64,000 bases of DNA from Marinoscillum sp. MHG1-6 (GCF_024714475.1 NZ_JAMZMI010000003.1:124001-188000); one strand, 5' to 3'; numbered from the stretch's first letter, positions 1 to 10,097 are shown. Numbers and translations are program-made. The notes: generated from the sequence alone by a model not told the origin.

Positions 1-145
1 AAATACCGATATCCTTCCACCCTAAATCATCAATGACGATTAATACAACATTAGGTAATCGCTCAGTAGCCTGCTTCTGACAAGAGACCAATAAACTGGA
101 CAGGGCAAAAACCAAGAAAAAAGAAGAAGGCATTTTGATCATCAT
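1..145 (-). CDS. Sulfatase lipoprotein, N-terminal fragment (cut by window edge)
   Basis: Only the first 48 codons lie in the window; the gene continues past position 1. The visible part starts with two adjacent Met codons, has a lipoprotein signal ending in LLVSC (Cys at residue 23) and then the sulfatase opening motif PNVVLIVIDDLGWKDIG. That pair of aspartates binds the catalytic calcium in the formylglycine sulfatase family (Pfam Sulfatase). The C-x-P-x-R site that becomes formylglycine lies outside the window. It follows the fructokinase gene by about 200 bp on the same strand, so it may be the last visible gene of the utilization locus or the first of a neighbouring one. Family call is firm; substrate cannot be told. 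Confidence 0.85.
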   Translation of the reverse strand, partial: MMIKMPSSFFLVFALSSLLVSCQKQATERLPNVVLIVIDDLGWKDIGI

Positions 146-220
146 CTGCACGGACGAATTAGAATGACATGCTAAAAACAGTCGCATTCACTTATTACCG
201 CCATACAAATTAGGATTATC

Positions 221-255
221 ATTACAATAATCATTGTATTAATGATCATTGTAAT
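221..255. repeat. 15-bp inverted repeat in the fructokinase-sulfatase gap
   Basis: The arms ATTACAATAATCATT and AATGATCATTGTAAT pair with one mismatch around a 5-base loop (GTATT). A second, outer pair CACTTATT / AATAAGTG flanks it at about 188-195 and 257-264. The stem is almost all A/T and has no T-run after it on the minus strand, so an operator or mRNA-processing/attenuation hairpin between two co-directional genes is as likely as a terminator. Confidence 0.5.
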
Positions 256-347
256 GAATAAGTGGTAGCAGTAGCAGAATTTGTTCCCATAAAATGAGGT
301 AATGCCGGAAATGATGATGGATGGAGCCTATCCACACAAATCAAGGC

Positions 348-1223
348 TCAAGCAAAAAGTCCCATCACCTCCTCCGAATACCTGGGAATAGGGCCATGAG
401 AAGACGCCACAAAAGCGCCGACCTTATTGGCCACCTGTGCTGCCTGAACGGGATCACCGGTTTTGTACAGTGTGCATAAAAAGGCAGCACTAAAAGAGTC
501 TCCGGCTCCTACCGTATCCACCACCTCAATAGGGTTTGTCGGAATCACCTTAAAGTTTCCGTCCCAATAGACCATGCAACCGTCCCCTCCGGCCGTGATT
601 ACGATCGTGGATATTTGTGGCCATTGGTCAGTGACATGCTCGCAAAATGCCCTGAAATCTAATATTTGATTAAAAAGCATCTGACTCAGTACCTCTACCT
701 CCTCATCATTGACCTTTAGCAAAGTACAACGCTCCAGTGAGCCAATAATGATCTCTTTGGTATAAGAGTCCTTACGAAGGTTGACGTCATAAAAAACATG
801 CTTGAACTGATGCTTTTCCAAGATGGCATTTAGCGATTCAGATGAAACAGGGCTTCTCTGAATCAGGCTTCCAAAGTAAAACACATCATAAGCCCCAATA
901 ATAAAATGATCAAGCTGATCCTCGGAGATGTAGTCGTAGGCCACATCTTTGACAATTTCATAATCCGGCTGACCGTTCAGGAGCTTTACCGGAACAAACC
1001 CCGTGCGCATATCCGACCGCTGAATCAGCTTGGTTTCGACCCCAAGCTCACTAACCATTTGAAAGGCTTTATCTCCCAGCTCATCCCTGCCAAGACAAGA
1101 CACAATACCTGACTCATATCCGCATTGCTTTACGTGAGCCGCAAAGTTCAAAGGAGCTCCTCCTAAATGGGGTACCCCTTCAATCATATCCCAGAGAATC
1201 TCACCAAAGACCAGTACTTTCAT
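348..1223 (-). CDS. Fructokinase-type PfkB/ribokinase family sugar kinase
   Basis: This 291-residue protein belongs to the PfkB family and most likely phosphorylates cytosolic fructose with ATP. It opens with the Rossmann-like strand KVLVFGEILWD, has the sugar-binding GGAPLNFA segment near residue 21, and carries the family signature DTVGAGDSF, whose last Asp (D242) is the catalytic base. The length is normal for fructokinases. There is no signal peptide, consistent with cytosolic action on imported sugar. It sits 32 bp after the alpha-galactosidase gene and in the same operon as GH32, which releases fructose; that context favours fructose over other sugars. The B. thetaiotaomicron fructan locus has a kinase in the equivalent place. 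Confidence 0.9.
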   Translation of the reverse strand: MKVLVFGEILWDMIEGVPHLGGAPLNFAAHVKQCGYESGIVSCLGRDELGDKAFQMVSELGVETKLIQRSDMRTGFVPVKLLNGQPDYEIVKDVAYDYISEDQLDHFIIGAYDVFYFGSLIQRSPVSSESLNAILEKHQFKHVFYDVNLRKDSYTKEIIIGSLERCTLLKVNDEEVEVLSQMLFNQILDFRAFCEHVTDQWPQISTIVITAGGDGCMVYWDGNFKVIPTNPIEVVDTVGAGDSFSAAFLCTLYKTGDPVQAAQVANKVGAFVASSHGPIPRYSEEVMGLFA

Positions 1224-1255
1224 ATACTAAATTTAAAGAGGATGATCTTAATATA

Positions 1256-3469
1256 TCAGTTCTCAATAGCCATAACTTCTAGAATGACGCTCGTTCTGCT
1301 TGCATCGACTAGCGGATTGTACCCGACCTTCATTAAAAACTCCCCGGAATAGACAACACTCTCGTCAACCTTAGTAACAGCTCCAGGGTATAAATTGATT
1401 TCTCGTACCCTATATTTCTTGGCTGGATCCAAGCCTTTCAAAGCAATGGGAACCTCACTCTTTTTATTAAACCGGTTATTGACCAGATAGCTGAACACGA
1501 TTGCCCGATCCTGTTCGTCATCAACATACATTAGCGCAGCCACATTATTGACTTTAGGATCCGCCAAACGATACTGATCTCCATACCAAATCACTCCTTT
1601 AATGTCATTGTAACATTTGATGGCCTGTTGGCAAAAGACTAGTTCCTTTTCCGGAAGTTCATGAACCACGATATCAAAGCCCAATTTGCCCATCATAGCC
1701 ACATCTACCCTGAACTTGATAGGCTGATTGCCCCATTCCGTAACATGATTGGAAGTAGCGATGCTTGGATAAAAATGAGAATACTCCCACTGTAAAAAGA
1801 TACGCTCCAAAGGATCCGTATTATCACTGGGCCAAAATTCCGTGAAATATTGAAGTGCCGCATAATCTACCCTTCCTCCTCCTCCGGAACATAACATCAT
1901 GGGTACCAGCGGGTATTTTTCCCTAATTCTCTTAAGTACGCTGTAAAGACCTTTAACGTATTCAATATAAAGATGGGACTGTTGCTTCAGGTAGCTGGAA
2001 TAGGCATTGTAAATCACTGCGTTGCAGTCCCATTTGATATAGGCTAGTTCAGGGTTTTCTACAAAAAGCTGATCAACCACATGGAATACAAAATCCTGAA
2101 CCTCCGGATTACTCAAATCCAGCACCAGCTGATTTCTAAAATAATGCTCTTCTCGTTTCGGCTGTTTGATTACCCAATCCGGATGTGTTTCATAAAGCCT
2201 GCTTTTAGGATTTACCATCTCCGGCTCTATCCATATTCCAAACTTAACACCGTTGTTCTTTGACTCCTTAACCAGTGAAGCTATGCCGTTCGGCAACTTG
2301 GATTTATTTACTTCCCAATCGCCCAGCCCGGCATAGTCGCCATCGCGAGGGTATTTATTGGCAAACCAACCATCATCCAATAAAAACAAATCAACTCCCA
2401 GTTCCTTAGTGTCTTTGATCAGACTAAAAAGCTTCTGTTCATTGAAATCAAAATAGGTCGCCTCCCAGTTGTTGAGTAAGGTCAGCCTGTCTCCTGATCC
2501 ATCCAGAAGCTTATACTTTCGTGCCCAATCATGCATTTTTCTACTGGCCTCTCCTTTGCCATTATGCGATAGCAGGTAAAGGAATTTCGGAGTCTCAAAT
2601 GTTTCACCCGACTTCAGATGATAAACCGAGGAAAAATTATTCATTCCTGCTATTACCCTAAGATTGTCCTCTACATCGAGCTCCATATCAATGCGGAAAT
2701 TACCACTCCATTCCATGGCACCAAAAATCACGTCCCCGGTATCTTCTTCAGGTGCTCTCCCGATACCAAGCATAAATACAGGTGGTTGTAGTAGGTTTGC
2801 CCGGGTGCCCAGCTTAGAGTCCAGGGTTTTTATGCCATGGGTAAGCCTTGATACTTCGGGCTGCATTTCTTCCGCCCAGTCACCATGATACTGGGTCAGC
2901 CAAAAAGTCCCGGACTTTAGGTACAAATTGGCGGAGGCAAACTTGTGGAGCTGCACATCCTTCTTTTCCTTGTGGCTTATAGTGCACCACTGCTCAAATA
3001 CATCTTCATTTTTATAAACCTTGTAAAAAAGCTTAACCGAAAATGGATACACGGGATCCTTCAATTCAACCGTAAAGAGATCAACATTCGCATCAATAGA
3101 TTCCTGCTTATGAGCAACATATCTCAAATCAAGCGAGGTATTACCATCGGCATGCGTAACGGTTATCGCCGGCTCCATCAGGTTGTGAGAACCCGAAGGC
3201 ATATATGCAGCATTCAGGTTTTCTGAGTAATGCCCTGTTTGATTGTAAACAGAAGGCACCTCCCCATATTCATTCGGATTTGAAAGCCGCTCTCCGAAAT
3301 AGATAATCTTCACATTTTTATCCTCATCTACCTCCAACACCAAGGCATTAGTGACACTTTCAATCGGTATGACCTCCTGTGCAGATAAATGCTGTTGAAC
3401 CATGAACAAGCTTAAAATAAGGACCAAAAAGTCTTTACACTTCTTATTAAATCTAGTTATTAAATTCAT
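1256..3469 (-). CDS. GH36 alpha-galactosidase, exported
   Basis: A 737-residue retaining glycoside hydrolase of family GH36 (melibiase). The N-terminus has a signal peptide ending near LSAQ (about residues 1-30) without a lipobox, so the protein should be periplasmic. Catalytic residues are visible: the nucleophile D481 in YIKWDCN and the acid/base D549 in WPSDNTD. An N-terminal beta-sandwich (about 40-310), the (beta/alpha)8 barrel (about 330-640) and a C-terminal all-beta domain fit the family. It removes terminal alpha-1,6-galactose, for instance from raffinose or stachyose, leaving sucrose for the GH32 enzyme encoded 23 bp upstream. Other GH36 activities (alpha-N-acetylgalactosaminidase, raffinose synthase) fit the locus less well. 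Confidence 0.92.
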   Translation of the reverse strand: MNLITRFNKKCKDFLVLILSLFMVQQHLSAQEVIPIESVTNALVLEVDEDKNVKIIYFGERLSNPNEYGEVPSVYNQTGHYSENLNAAYMPSGSHNLMEPAITVTHADGNTSLDLRYVAHKQESIDANVDLFTVELKDPVYPFSVKLFYKVYKNEDVFEQWCTISHKEKKDVQLHKFASANLYLKSGTFWLTQYHGDWAEEMQPEVSRLTHGIKTLDSKLGTRANLLQPPVFMLGIGRAPEEDTGDVIFGAMEWSGNFRIDMELDVEDNLRVIAGMNNFSSVYHLKSGETFETPKFLYLLSHNGKGEASRKMHDWARKYKLLDGSGDRLTLLNNWEATYFDFNEQKLFSLIKDTKELGVDLFLLDDGWFANKYPRDGDYAGLGDWEVNKSKLPNGIASLVKESKNNGVKFGIWIEPEMVNPKSRLYETHPDWVIKQPKREEHYFRNQLVLDLSNPEVQDFVFHVVDQLFVENPELAYIKWDCNAVIYNAYSSYLKQQSHLYIEYVKGLYSVLKRIREKYPLVPMMLCSGGGGRVDYAALQYFTEFWPSDNTDPLERIFLQWEYSHFYPSIATSNHVTEWGNQPIKFRVDVAMMGKLGFDIVVHELPEKELVFCQQAIKCYNDIKGVIWYGDQYRLADPKVNNVAALMYVDDEQDRAIVFSYLVNNRFNKKSEVPIALKGLDPAKKYRVREINLYPGAVTKVDESVVYSGEFLMKVGYNPLVDASRTSVILEVMAIEN

Positions 3470-3492
3470 TCCAAATCAATTGAATTGGTTAT

Positions 3493-5013
3493 CTATTTCT
3501 CATCCCAAATGGAAGATACCTTGGCCATCTTCACCTCTGCATTTCCGGACGAGATTACAAACTTTGAGTATGGCTGGGTTGGAAATACCAGTTCGGTCAT
3601 CACAAACTCTCCATCGTTGATAAAAATCTCTATGGATGCACGATCTATATAGATCTGTACCTTTCGAAGGTCCTCCAGAAAGTTTTCATAGCTGTGCATG
3701 GCAGCAAAGCCTTTTCCGAAATCGGTTTGACCACTGCTTGAACGATCGAAAGCGATGGATTCGGGTGAAATAGTGAAACCTACCTTTTCTCCCTTCTCAT
3801 TTGACAATGAGGCCTTCAAATTCATCGCATCAAATCCGTTCAACTCAATCATCACCAATTCATCGGGAAGCACATAGCCATCTTCTTCGGATGTCGTCTC
3901 GACAGCAGTCAGATATGATTTTATCTCCTCAACCGGCTTCGATTGGAGAATTAATTCCTCTCCGATTTTGGTCAGTATCAATTCCCGTGGAAGCGTCATT
4001 GCACTTCTCCACTTGTAGGTTGGCACCTCCTGCCCATAATCCCAGTTACTCATCCACCCCAGGAATAATTGTCTGCCATCCTCTGCCGGAATATCTGACC
4101 ATGTCACCCCTGCGTAGTTATCGGCACCAAGATCAATCCACCTGGTCACGGAGTCCTGAGGCACAAAATTGCTTCCATCGAATTCACCCAAAAAGTACTG
4201 CGTAGCAGAGCCTCCTTGAGGACCTCCGGGATTGATGCTTACAAACAGCACCCATCGCTCTTCGCCATCCTCTGTTTTCAATTTGAAAAGGTCAGGGCAC
4301 TCCCATACGCCTCCATGTCCGCCAATTCCCTGACCAAATTCACTTTCCTTAGTCCATTCAATCAAATCATCAGAAGTATAAAATTCAATATGATCCTTCA
4401 CAGCCAAAGCCATCACCCAACCATCGAACTCCTCCATCCAGGACACCTTCGGGTCCCTAAAGTCTGTAATACCCGGATTTACGAGCACCGGATTATTATC
4501 ATATTTAGTCCAGGTTCTCCCTTTATCAAGACTGTAGGCAATTCCCTGATTTTGATGGTCCAAAGATTTCTTATCTGCTCCCACCGGATCATGATAGGTG
4601 AAAATGGCCACCATCGGCGGATTATCTTCTGTGCCTAATCCACTGGTATTGTTCCAGTCGATCACCGCGCTACCACTAAAAATATACCCCAGTTCATCAG
4701 GATAAAGCGCAATGGGTAGATGTTCCCAATTCATCATATCCGTAGATACCGCATGTCCCCAGTGCATAGGCCCCCAAACATTGCTGTCGGGATAGTATTG
4801 ATAAAAAAGGTGATACTCACCCTCGTAATAAACCATCCCGTTAGGATCGTTCATCCAGTTTTCTTCGGGAGAAAAGTGAAATTGCGGACGGTACTTTTCT
4901 TCATCCAGTGCTTTGTTCTCCTCAGTAGTCTTTTGTGCCGGTTGACAACCAAACACCATTACCAGAGTGACGATAACAATGAATCGGAGGGTAGAATAAA
5001 TCTTGATGATCAT
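3493..5013 (-). CDS. GH32 fructan hydrolase / sucrose-6-phosphate hydrolase-like lipoprotein
   Basis: A family GH32 beta-fructosidase (levanase, inulinase or invertase type). I choose the ATG at 5013, which gives 506 residues and a clean lipoprotein signal ending VFGC (Cys23); an upstream in-frame ATG at 5076 would put 21 extra residues before the signal. All three GH32 acidic residues are present: nucleophile D56 in WMNDPNG, the transition-state stabiliser D187 in FRDPK, and acid/base E238 in WECPDL. The five-bladed propeller is followed by the usual C-terminal beta-sandwich. The lipid anchor implies action in the periplasm or at the cell surface. It lies 97 bp after SusD. Exo- versus endo-activity and levan versus inulin preference cannot be read from sequence. 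Confidence 0.93.
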   Translation of the reverse strand: MIIKIYSTLRFIVIVTLVMVFGCQPAQKTTEENKALDEEKYRPQFHFSPEENWMNDPNGMVYYEGEYHLFYQYYPDSNVWGPMHWGHAVSTDMMNWEHLPIALYPDELGYIFSGSAVIDWNNTSGLGTEDNPPMVAIFTYHDPVGADKKSLDHQNQGIAYSLDKGRTWTKYDNNPVLVNPGITDFRDPKVSWMEEFDGWVMALAVKDHIEFYTSDDLIEWTKESEFGQGIGGHGGVWECPDLFKLKTEDGEERWVLFVSINPGGPQGGSATQYFLGEFDGSNFVPQDSVTRWIDLGADNYAGVTWSDIPAEDGRQLFLGWMSNWDYGQEVPTYKWRSAMTLPRELILTKIGEELILQSKPVEEIKSYLTAVETTSEEDGYVLPDELVMIELNGFDAMNLKASLSNEKGEKVGFTISPESIAFDRSSSGQTDFGKGFAAMHSYENFLEDLRKVQIYIDRASIEIFINDGEFVMTELVFPTQPYSKFVISSGNAEVKMAKVSSIWDEK

Positions 5014-5110
5014 GACTGAAGGGGTTATGTTGAATATTTGTAATGACATAATACGAAAAAAAATCCAGGTCACCACTTATTGGTATGGGTGACCTGAATA
5101 ACTACCAACC

Positions 5111-6844
5111 TCAATAATTCGGATTCTGTGTATATAACCCTTTTGTAAAATCAATTTCTCTTTGTGGAATGGGATAATACTCATCCCTGTTTGCAGTGAA
5201 CTTGGCACTACTTAGAAAATCTCTTCTGGTTTTTTCCACATCCAGGTAAGCATTAAGCGTCTGCTCTGCTATTCCCCATCTTACCAGGTCAAAGAAGCGC
5301 TGGCCTTCTGTTGCAAACTCCAATCTACGTTCCCATCTCAAAGCCTCTCTCGCTCCTGCCTGATCCCATGTATAGTTCAGGTCTGTATATTCAGCAATAT
5401 CATAATTGGAGGCAGGGCTTCCATCCGAAAACACGGTACGACCAGTGCTATTGGCAGCTCTTTGCCTTACCTGATTAATCAAATCCCTCGCTCCTACAAG
5501 ATCTGTATTTAGCTCAATCAAAGCTTCCGCTTTCCAAAGCAGCACATCAGCGTACCGGATAAAATCGATGTTTTTAGACGAGCCAATGAATGGCCCCTGC
5601 TTGCTGTAGCAAGAACAATCAGCAGCCTGTTGCTCCTTCATACTGTGAAATCTTCCGTAAACGCCAGCATCACGCACCCAGCTATCGCTGAAAATATATT
5701 CGTCCTCATTTCTGTACTTGTAAGGGTGTCCATCCATACCCACCGTATGGTCAATTCTTGGATCCACCGTTTGTCCTGCCGGTGTAAAATCCTCAGGAGT
5801 TAGAGCCACATCATTGAAAGTGGTAAACTTCGGAAGGCCACTTTCTGTAGAAAAAGCATTGACCAGGTTGTGACTTGGCGCATGGAAACCGCAACAACCA
5901 TATTGAGGAGCTCCGTGCGGGTAATTCAATCCGGTCGCAAAACTTAGTCGACCATAGGCTGTTCCATCGCTTATAGAGAACTGGGCAGCCCAAACTGACT
6001 CCACATCATTGTCGTAACCGTCCAGGAAGTTCTCCGCGAAATCCGGCTGTAAATCATAGTGACCGGAATTAATCACAGTATCACACAGATCCACTACTTC
6101 CTGCAGTCTTGCCGCATTGATATTTGTTACGGCATGATTATCGTCTGCCTGCTCATACGCCTGAAACAATCTTGTTTTAGCCAGGTAAGCAGCCGCTGAA
6201 TATTTATTGGCTCTACCCACCTCCGGCTGAATTTCAGGAAGATTTTGCATCGCAAAAGTGAAGTCATCAGCAATTTTGTTCCACAATTCATCATTGGTCA
6301 GGTCAGTATTGGATACTGTCAAAGCATCCTCATTTGACAAACCATCATGAATGTAAGGAATTCTCTTGTAGAGTTTCTTTAGCACAAAATGGCTATGACC
6401 TCTCAAGAACCTCATCTCTGCGATTCGAGCTGTTTTATCAGCGTAATCGGCATCAGGGATCTCATTGAGTGCCCGGATCGCATAGGTTGTACGTGAAATC
6501 GCGCTGTACAGTAACTCCCATGTGTAAGTACCCATCCATTCCTGGCTAGGGTTAGTCAGGTTATACTGTTCGTAGTAGTTCACATCAGGTACATCGGCAA
6601 CACCACCGCCACCCTTGTAGGCATCATCCGATCTTACACTACCATAGACCCACATGCTGGTTATTGGCCCGATCATATCGTCATTGGCAATACCCGCATA
6701 GGCTGCCACCACCAGGGCTTCTGCCGCCTCTATAGACGATCCCGCTCCTGAAACCTGCCCATGAGGCTCCGTTTCCAAAAAATCCTTGCATGATGAGAAT
6801 GCCATCAATGCAATAACTGGTATGATATATTTTAATGTTTTCAT
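5111..6844 (-). CDS. SusD-like (RagB) nutrient-binding lipoprotein
   Basis: A 577-residue SusD/RagB protein that captures glycans at the outer surface and forms the lid on the SusC barrel. The signal ends FSSC with Cys19 followed by KDFLE, typical of SusD lipoproteins. TPR-like helices in the N-terminal half and the C-terminal RagB region with R-W-E-R-R-L-E-F (RWERRLEF) and FFDLVRWG are the family hallmarks. It lies 25 bp after susC. Odd points are two small cysteine clusters, YGCCGF (mid-protein) and ADCSCY, which may form disulfides. No SusE-like binding protein follows; the next gene is GH32. Confidence 0.95.
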   Translation of the reverse strand: MKTLKYIIPVIALMAFSSCKDFLETEPHGQVSGAGSSIEAAEALVVAAYAGIANDDMIGPITSMWVYGSVRSDDAYKGGGGVADVPDVNYYEQYNLTNPSQEWMGTYTWELLYSAISRTTYAIRALNEIPDADYADKTARIAEMRFLRGHSHFVLKKLYKRIPYIHDGLSNEDALTVSNTDLTNDELWNKIADDFTFAMQNLPEIQPEVGRANKYSAAAYLAKTRLFQAYEQADDNHAVTNINAARLQEVVDLCDTVINSGHYDLQPDFAENFLDGYDNDVESVWAAQFSISDGTAYGRLSFATGLNYPHGAPQYGCCGFHAPSHNLVNAFSTESGLPKFTTFNDVALTPEDFTPAGQTVDPRIDHTVGMDGHPYKYRNEDEYIFSDSWVRDAGVYGRFHSMKEQQAADCSCYSKQGPFIGSSKNIDFIRYADVLLWKAEALIELNTDLVGARDLINQVRQRAANSTGRTVFSDGSPASNYDIAEYTDLNYTWDQAGAREALRWERRLEFATEGQRFFDLVRWGIAEQTLNAYLDVEKTRRDFLSSAKFTANRDEYYPIPQREIDFTKGLYTQNPNY

Positions 6845-6869
6845 CTTTATAAATCTTTATGGTTGAGAA

Positions 6870-9800
6870 TTATAGCGCCAGGTTCACACCGAAAGAAAGA
6901 CTTCTCGGAACCGGGATGATATCAAATGTTGTACGCTCAGGATCCGGCCCGGAGAAATCCTTTGATTTGATCACGAAAGGATTGTCAACTACGGCATAGA
7001 CTCTTAGTCGATCAATGAACAACCTGTTCACCAAAGCACTTGGCAGCGTATAACCTACCTGAATGTTTCTCATCTTGAAATATGAGGTATTCACCATCAA
7101 ATAGTCAGAAGTTCTGGTCTCATTGTTACCATCCGATAGCGTCAAAGCAGGAATCGTAGCAGTTGGGTTGTCCGGTGTCCAGGCATCAAATACACCCGGT
7201 CCAACGTTCTCCCGTCCTCTGATGAATTCATTGAGGAACTTATAGTTGTCAAAGCCTTCTCTTCCGGCAATACCTGAACCGAACAATGAGAAGTCAAAAT
7301 TCTTATAGTTGATGTCCAGCCGAATACCATATTCCAAATCAGGCAATTGGGTGCCAATGAAAGTCTGATCTAGTGAGTTGATGGTATTATCTCCATTCAA
7401 GTCCATATAGCGGATTCTTCCAGGACCTGCACCTACCTGCGTAGCATGTGCATCTACTTCTTCCTGGCTTTGGAAGATTCCATCTGCACGGTATCCAAAA
7501 ATGGAAAGATTAGAATGGCCTAGTATATCCTGCTCTGAGTTACCAGGGAATGCCGCTCTCACCTCTTCAGGAAGTTTGGTGATTTTATCCTTGAAATGGC
7601 TGGCATTTAAGTTGATGCTCCAGTTGAAGTCTTGCGACACTTCCTTCAGATAGTTCAGATTGAATTCCCAACCTTTGTTTTCAATGGTCGCTCCATTCAC
7701 AAATCTCAATTGTCCTTCTCCAAGCACTGAAGCTACAGGAGGCTGTATCAAAATACCATCAGTCGTTTTACTGAAGTAGTCAAATGAACCAATCACAGCA
7801 GCCTGGAAAAGTGAGAAGTCTACCCCAAGGTTAATTTCAGAAGTAGCCTCCCATCTCAAATCAGGATTTGCTGATTGGATGAAAGCAAAACCGGAAGGCA
7901 GATTTCCTGTGTTATTACCAGAAAGGTCATAAGCAGTTCCAATATTCCAGTATTGATCAAAAAATCCAACGTGACCAATACCATCCACCTGTGCAGCAGA
8001 TTGCCCATATCTCGGAGCCAATAGCCCCAAACTTGGGTATGCTCCAATATCCTGGTTACCAACTTCACCATAACCAGCTCTTACTTTCAAGCTGGATAAG
8101 AAAGGGATGTCCTGCATGAAAGCTTCTTTACCTAATTTCCATGCTACCGATGCAGACGGGAAGAAACCATAGCGATTTTCCTCACCGAATCGGGAAGAAC
8201 CATCTCTTCGAACGGTCACTGCAGCCAGGTATTTGTCCCTAAAAGCATAATTCACCTTGGCAAATTGAGAGAGCAACCTACTATCCTCCTGATTACCAAA
8301 AGCATTTCCATTGCTGGTACCTGCAGATAGCGTGAAAAATTCTTCCGTCTGAATGGAGAAGTTATCCTTCACACCCTGCTGGAAGATAGCCTGATCATCA
8401 ATCGACTCCACCCCAAGTAATATCCCCAGTGTACTGGAACCTAAATCCACATTGTAGTTCAAAAAGTTGGTCCAAACCAAACTGGTAAATTGATTATTGG
8501 TCTGTATCAGGCGATTGACGTCTCTTGCGATAAAGCCTTCAGAAAAGGACTGCTCAATGTCTTTGTCACTTACCCGGGAAATGTCATAGCCCAGGGAAGT
8601 TCTGAATTTTAGGTTTTCTATGATATCCAGCTCAGCGAAAATATTTCCATAAAGAAACTGCCTGTTGGTATTGTCCCAACGATTGATGTACTGCATATGA
8701 ACCGGGTTATTTCTATCGGAATAACCTGCACCCAATGGACCAGCATACTCCCCATTCAGCGTATAAACTGGAATAGTTGGTGCCAGGGTAACTGCCAACT
8801 GAGGCGTCGGCGCACTTCCAAGGTCAGGGGTCTCTAAGGTCTCATTGGAATTGACAAACTGGGTGTTCACCCCAATTCGAAGCTTTTTATCAAAATGAGA
8901 AGTAATGGCATTCACCCGAGCAGATGTACGCTCATAATCAGTGTATTTAAGAATACCTGTATTCTTCATATGGCCAACACTTACCAGAACAGAAGAAACA
9001 TCACTTCCTCCATAGACCGTCAGGTTATTGTTGTATACAAAACCAGTTTCGTAAGATTCATCCTGCCAGTCAGTATCGCCTACCGGCACGTTGGTGTCTC
9101 CTCCCACATAGGGCTGAACGGTTACACCATTTAGCACAGGATTATTAAAATCCCCATTCCAGTCAAAATTGTAAATCTCTCCATATCCGGAAGCAGGATC
9201 CACTCCATCGTTAACTGAGGCCTGCCACAGGGCTCTTCCTCTTTCTTCCGCATTGAGCATTTTCACCCTCAGATTTTTCTCTGACTGCATAGAGAAGTGG
9301 GTATTGTACAAAACCTTCAACCCATCCGTCTGGCTACTACCATCCTTGGTTTTAACGATCACCACACCATTGGACGCTCTTGACCCATAAATGGAGGCCG
9401 ATGCCGCATCTTTCAGCACCTGGATTGACTCAATTGCATCAGGAGTAAGCGTTTGTAGAATGTCCGGTCTTTTAGTTGGAAGTCCGTCAATGATATAAAG
9501 AGGATCATTGTTTCCAAGGGTATTTTGTCCCCTTACCAGTATCCGACTGTTCGCACCGGAAGGAGAGCCATTCTTTTCTATATAGAGACCTGCTACCCTA
9601 CCCTGTAACGCCTGCATGGGGTTACCCGAAGTCTGGGCAACCGGGCCAACTTTCTCTAGCTCTACCACCTGGATCGCTCCTGTTAAGTCTTCTTTTTTCT
9701 CTGTGGTATAACCCACAACAACGATCTCCTCAAGCTCCTTGGAACTAACCCCAAGGGAAATATCAAAGCTGGATGATTCACTTACCTTTATCTCTTGTGA

Positions 9801-10049
9801 GGCATAGCCAACATAAGTGAACACGAGTATGTCTTCAGGAGAGGCTGACAGTGTATAGTTACCATTGAAATCAGTAACCGTTCCAGAGGATGTACCTTTA
9901 ATAAGTACGGTGACCCCGATGAGAGGCTCCCCCGAATCTTGATCTGTGATCTGCCCGGAGATACTGCTCTCCTGAGCCAGCAGGTTGTGTATGCTTCCCA
10001 GCATCACAAGAAACCCTACCAAAATAAATTTTGAGTAATAGTTTAACAT
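6870..10049 (-). CDS. SusC/RagA family TonB-linked outer-membrane transporter
   Basis: A 1059-residue TonB-dependent transporter. In order: signal peptide ending LLAQ (residue 26), CarboxypepD_reg-like domain (about 30-110, with GQITDQDSGEPLIGVTVLIKG), a TonB-box region (LEEIVVVGYT), plug domain with DPLYIIDGLP and VLKDAASASIYGSRASNGVV (about 120-240), and a long beta-barrel ending in an aromatic-rich C-terminus (SFGVNLAL). The length is normal for SusC. It imports oligosaccharides delivered by the SusD lid. It starts 48 bp after the MFS porter gene, indicating one operon. Confidence 0.96.
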   Translation of the reverse strand: MLNYYSKFILVGFLVMLGSIHNLLAQESSISGQITDQDSGEPLIGVTVLIKGTSSGTVTDFNGNYTLSASPEDILVFTYVGYASQEIKVSESSSFDISLGVSSKELEEIVVVGYTTEKKEDLTGAIQVVELEKVGPVAQTSGNPMQALQGRVAGLYIEKNGSPSGANSRILVRGQNTLGNNDPLYIIDGLPTKRPDILQTLTPDAIESIQVLKDAASASIYGSRASNGVVIVKTKDGSSQTDGLKVLYNTHFSMQSEKNLRVKMLNAEERGRALWQASVNDGVDPASGYGEIYNFDWNGDFNNPVLNGVTVQPYVGGDTNVPVGDTDWQDESYETGFVYNNNLTVYGGSDVSSVLVSVGHMKNTGILKYTDYERTSARVNAITSHFDKKLRIGVNTQFVNSNETLETPDLGSAPTPQLAVTLAPTIPVYTLNGEYAGPLGAGYSDRNNPVHMQYINRWDNTNRQFLYGNIFAELDIIENLKFRTSLGYDISRVSDKDIEQSFSEGFIARDVNRLIQTNNQFTSLVWTNFLNYNVDLGSSTLGILLGVESIDDQAIFQQGVKDNFSIQTEEFFTLSAGTSNGNAFGNQEDSRLLSQFAKVNYAFRDKYLAAVTVRRDGSSRFGEENRYGFFPSASVAWKLGKEAFMQDIPFLSSLKVRAGYGEVGNQDIGAYPSLGLLAPRYGQSAAQVDGIGHVGFFDQYWNIGTAYDLSGNNTGNLPSGFAFIQSANPDLRWEATSEINLGVDFSLFQAAVIGSFDYFSKTTDGILIQPPVASVLGEGQLRFVNGATIENKGWEFNLNYLKEVSQDFNWSINLNASHFKDKITKLPEEVRAAFPGNSEQDILGHSNLSIFGYRADGIFQSQEEVDAHATQVGAGPGRIRYMDLNGDNTINSLDQTFIGTQLPDLEYGIRLDINYKNFDFSLFGSGIAGREGFDNYKFLNEFIRGRENVGPGVFDAWTPDNPTATIPALTLSDGNNETRTSDYLMVNTSYFKMRNIQVGYTLPSALVNRLFIDRLRVYAVVDNPFVIKSKDFSGPDPERTTFDIIPVPRSLSFGVNLAL

Positions 10050-10097
10050 ATCATATGGTTTTGTTGTGTGAATGAATTAAAACTTTGATTCAGTGCT

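Noticed and set aside
3801-4638. Two long plus-strand frames (134 and 140 codons) inside the GH32 gene
   Set aside because: They lie fully antisense to a gene with all catalytic residues; composition is low-information and without motifs.
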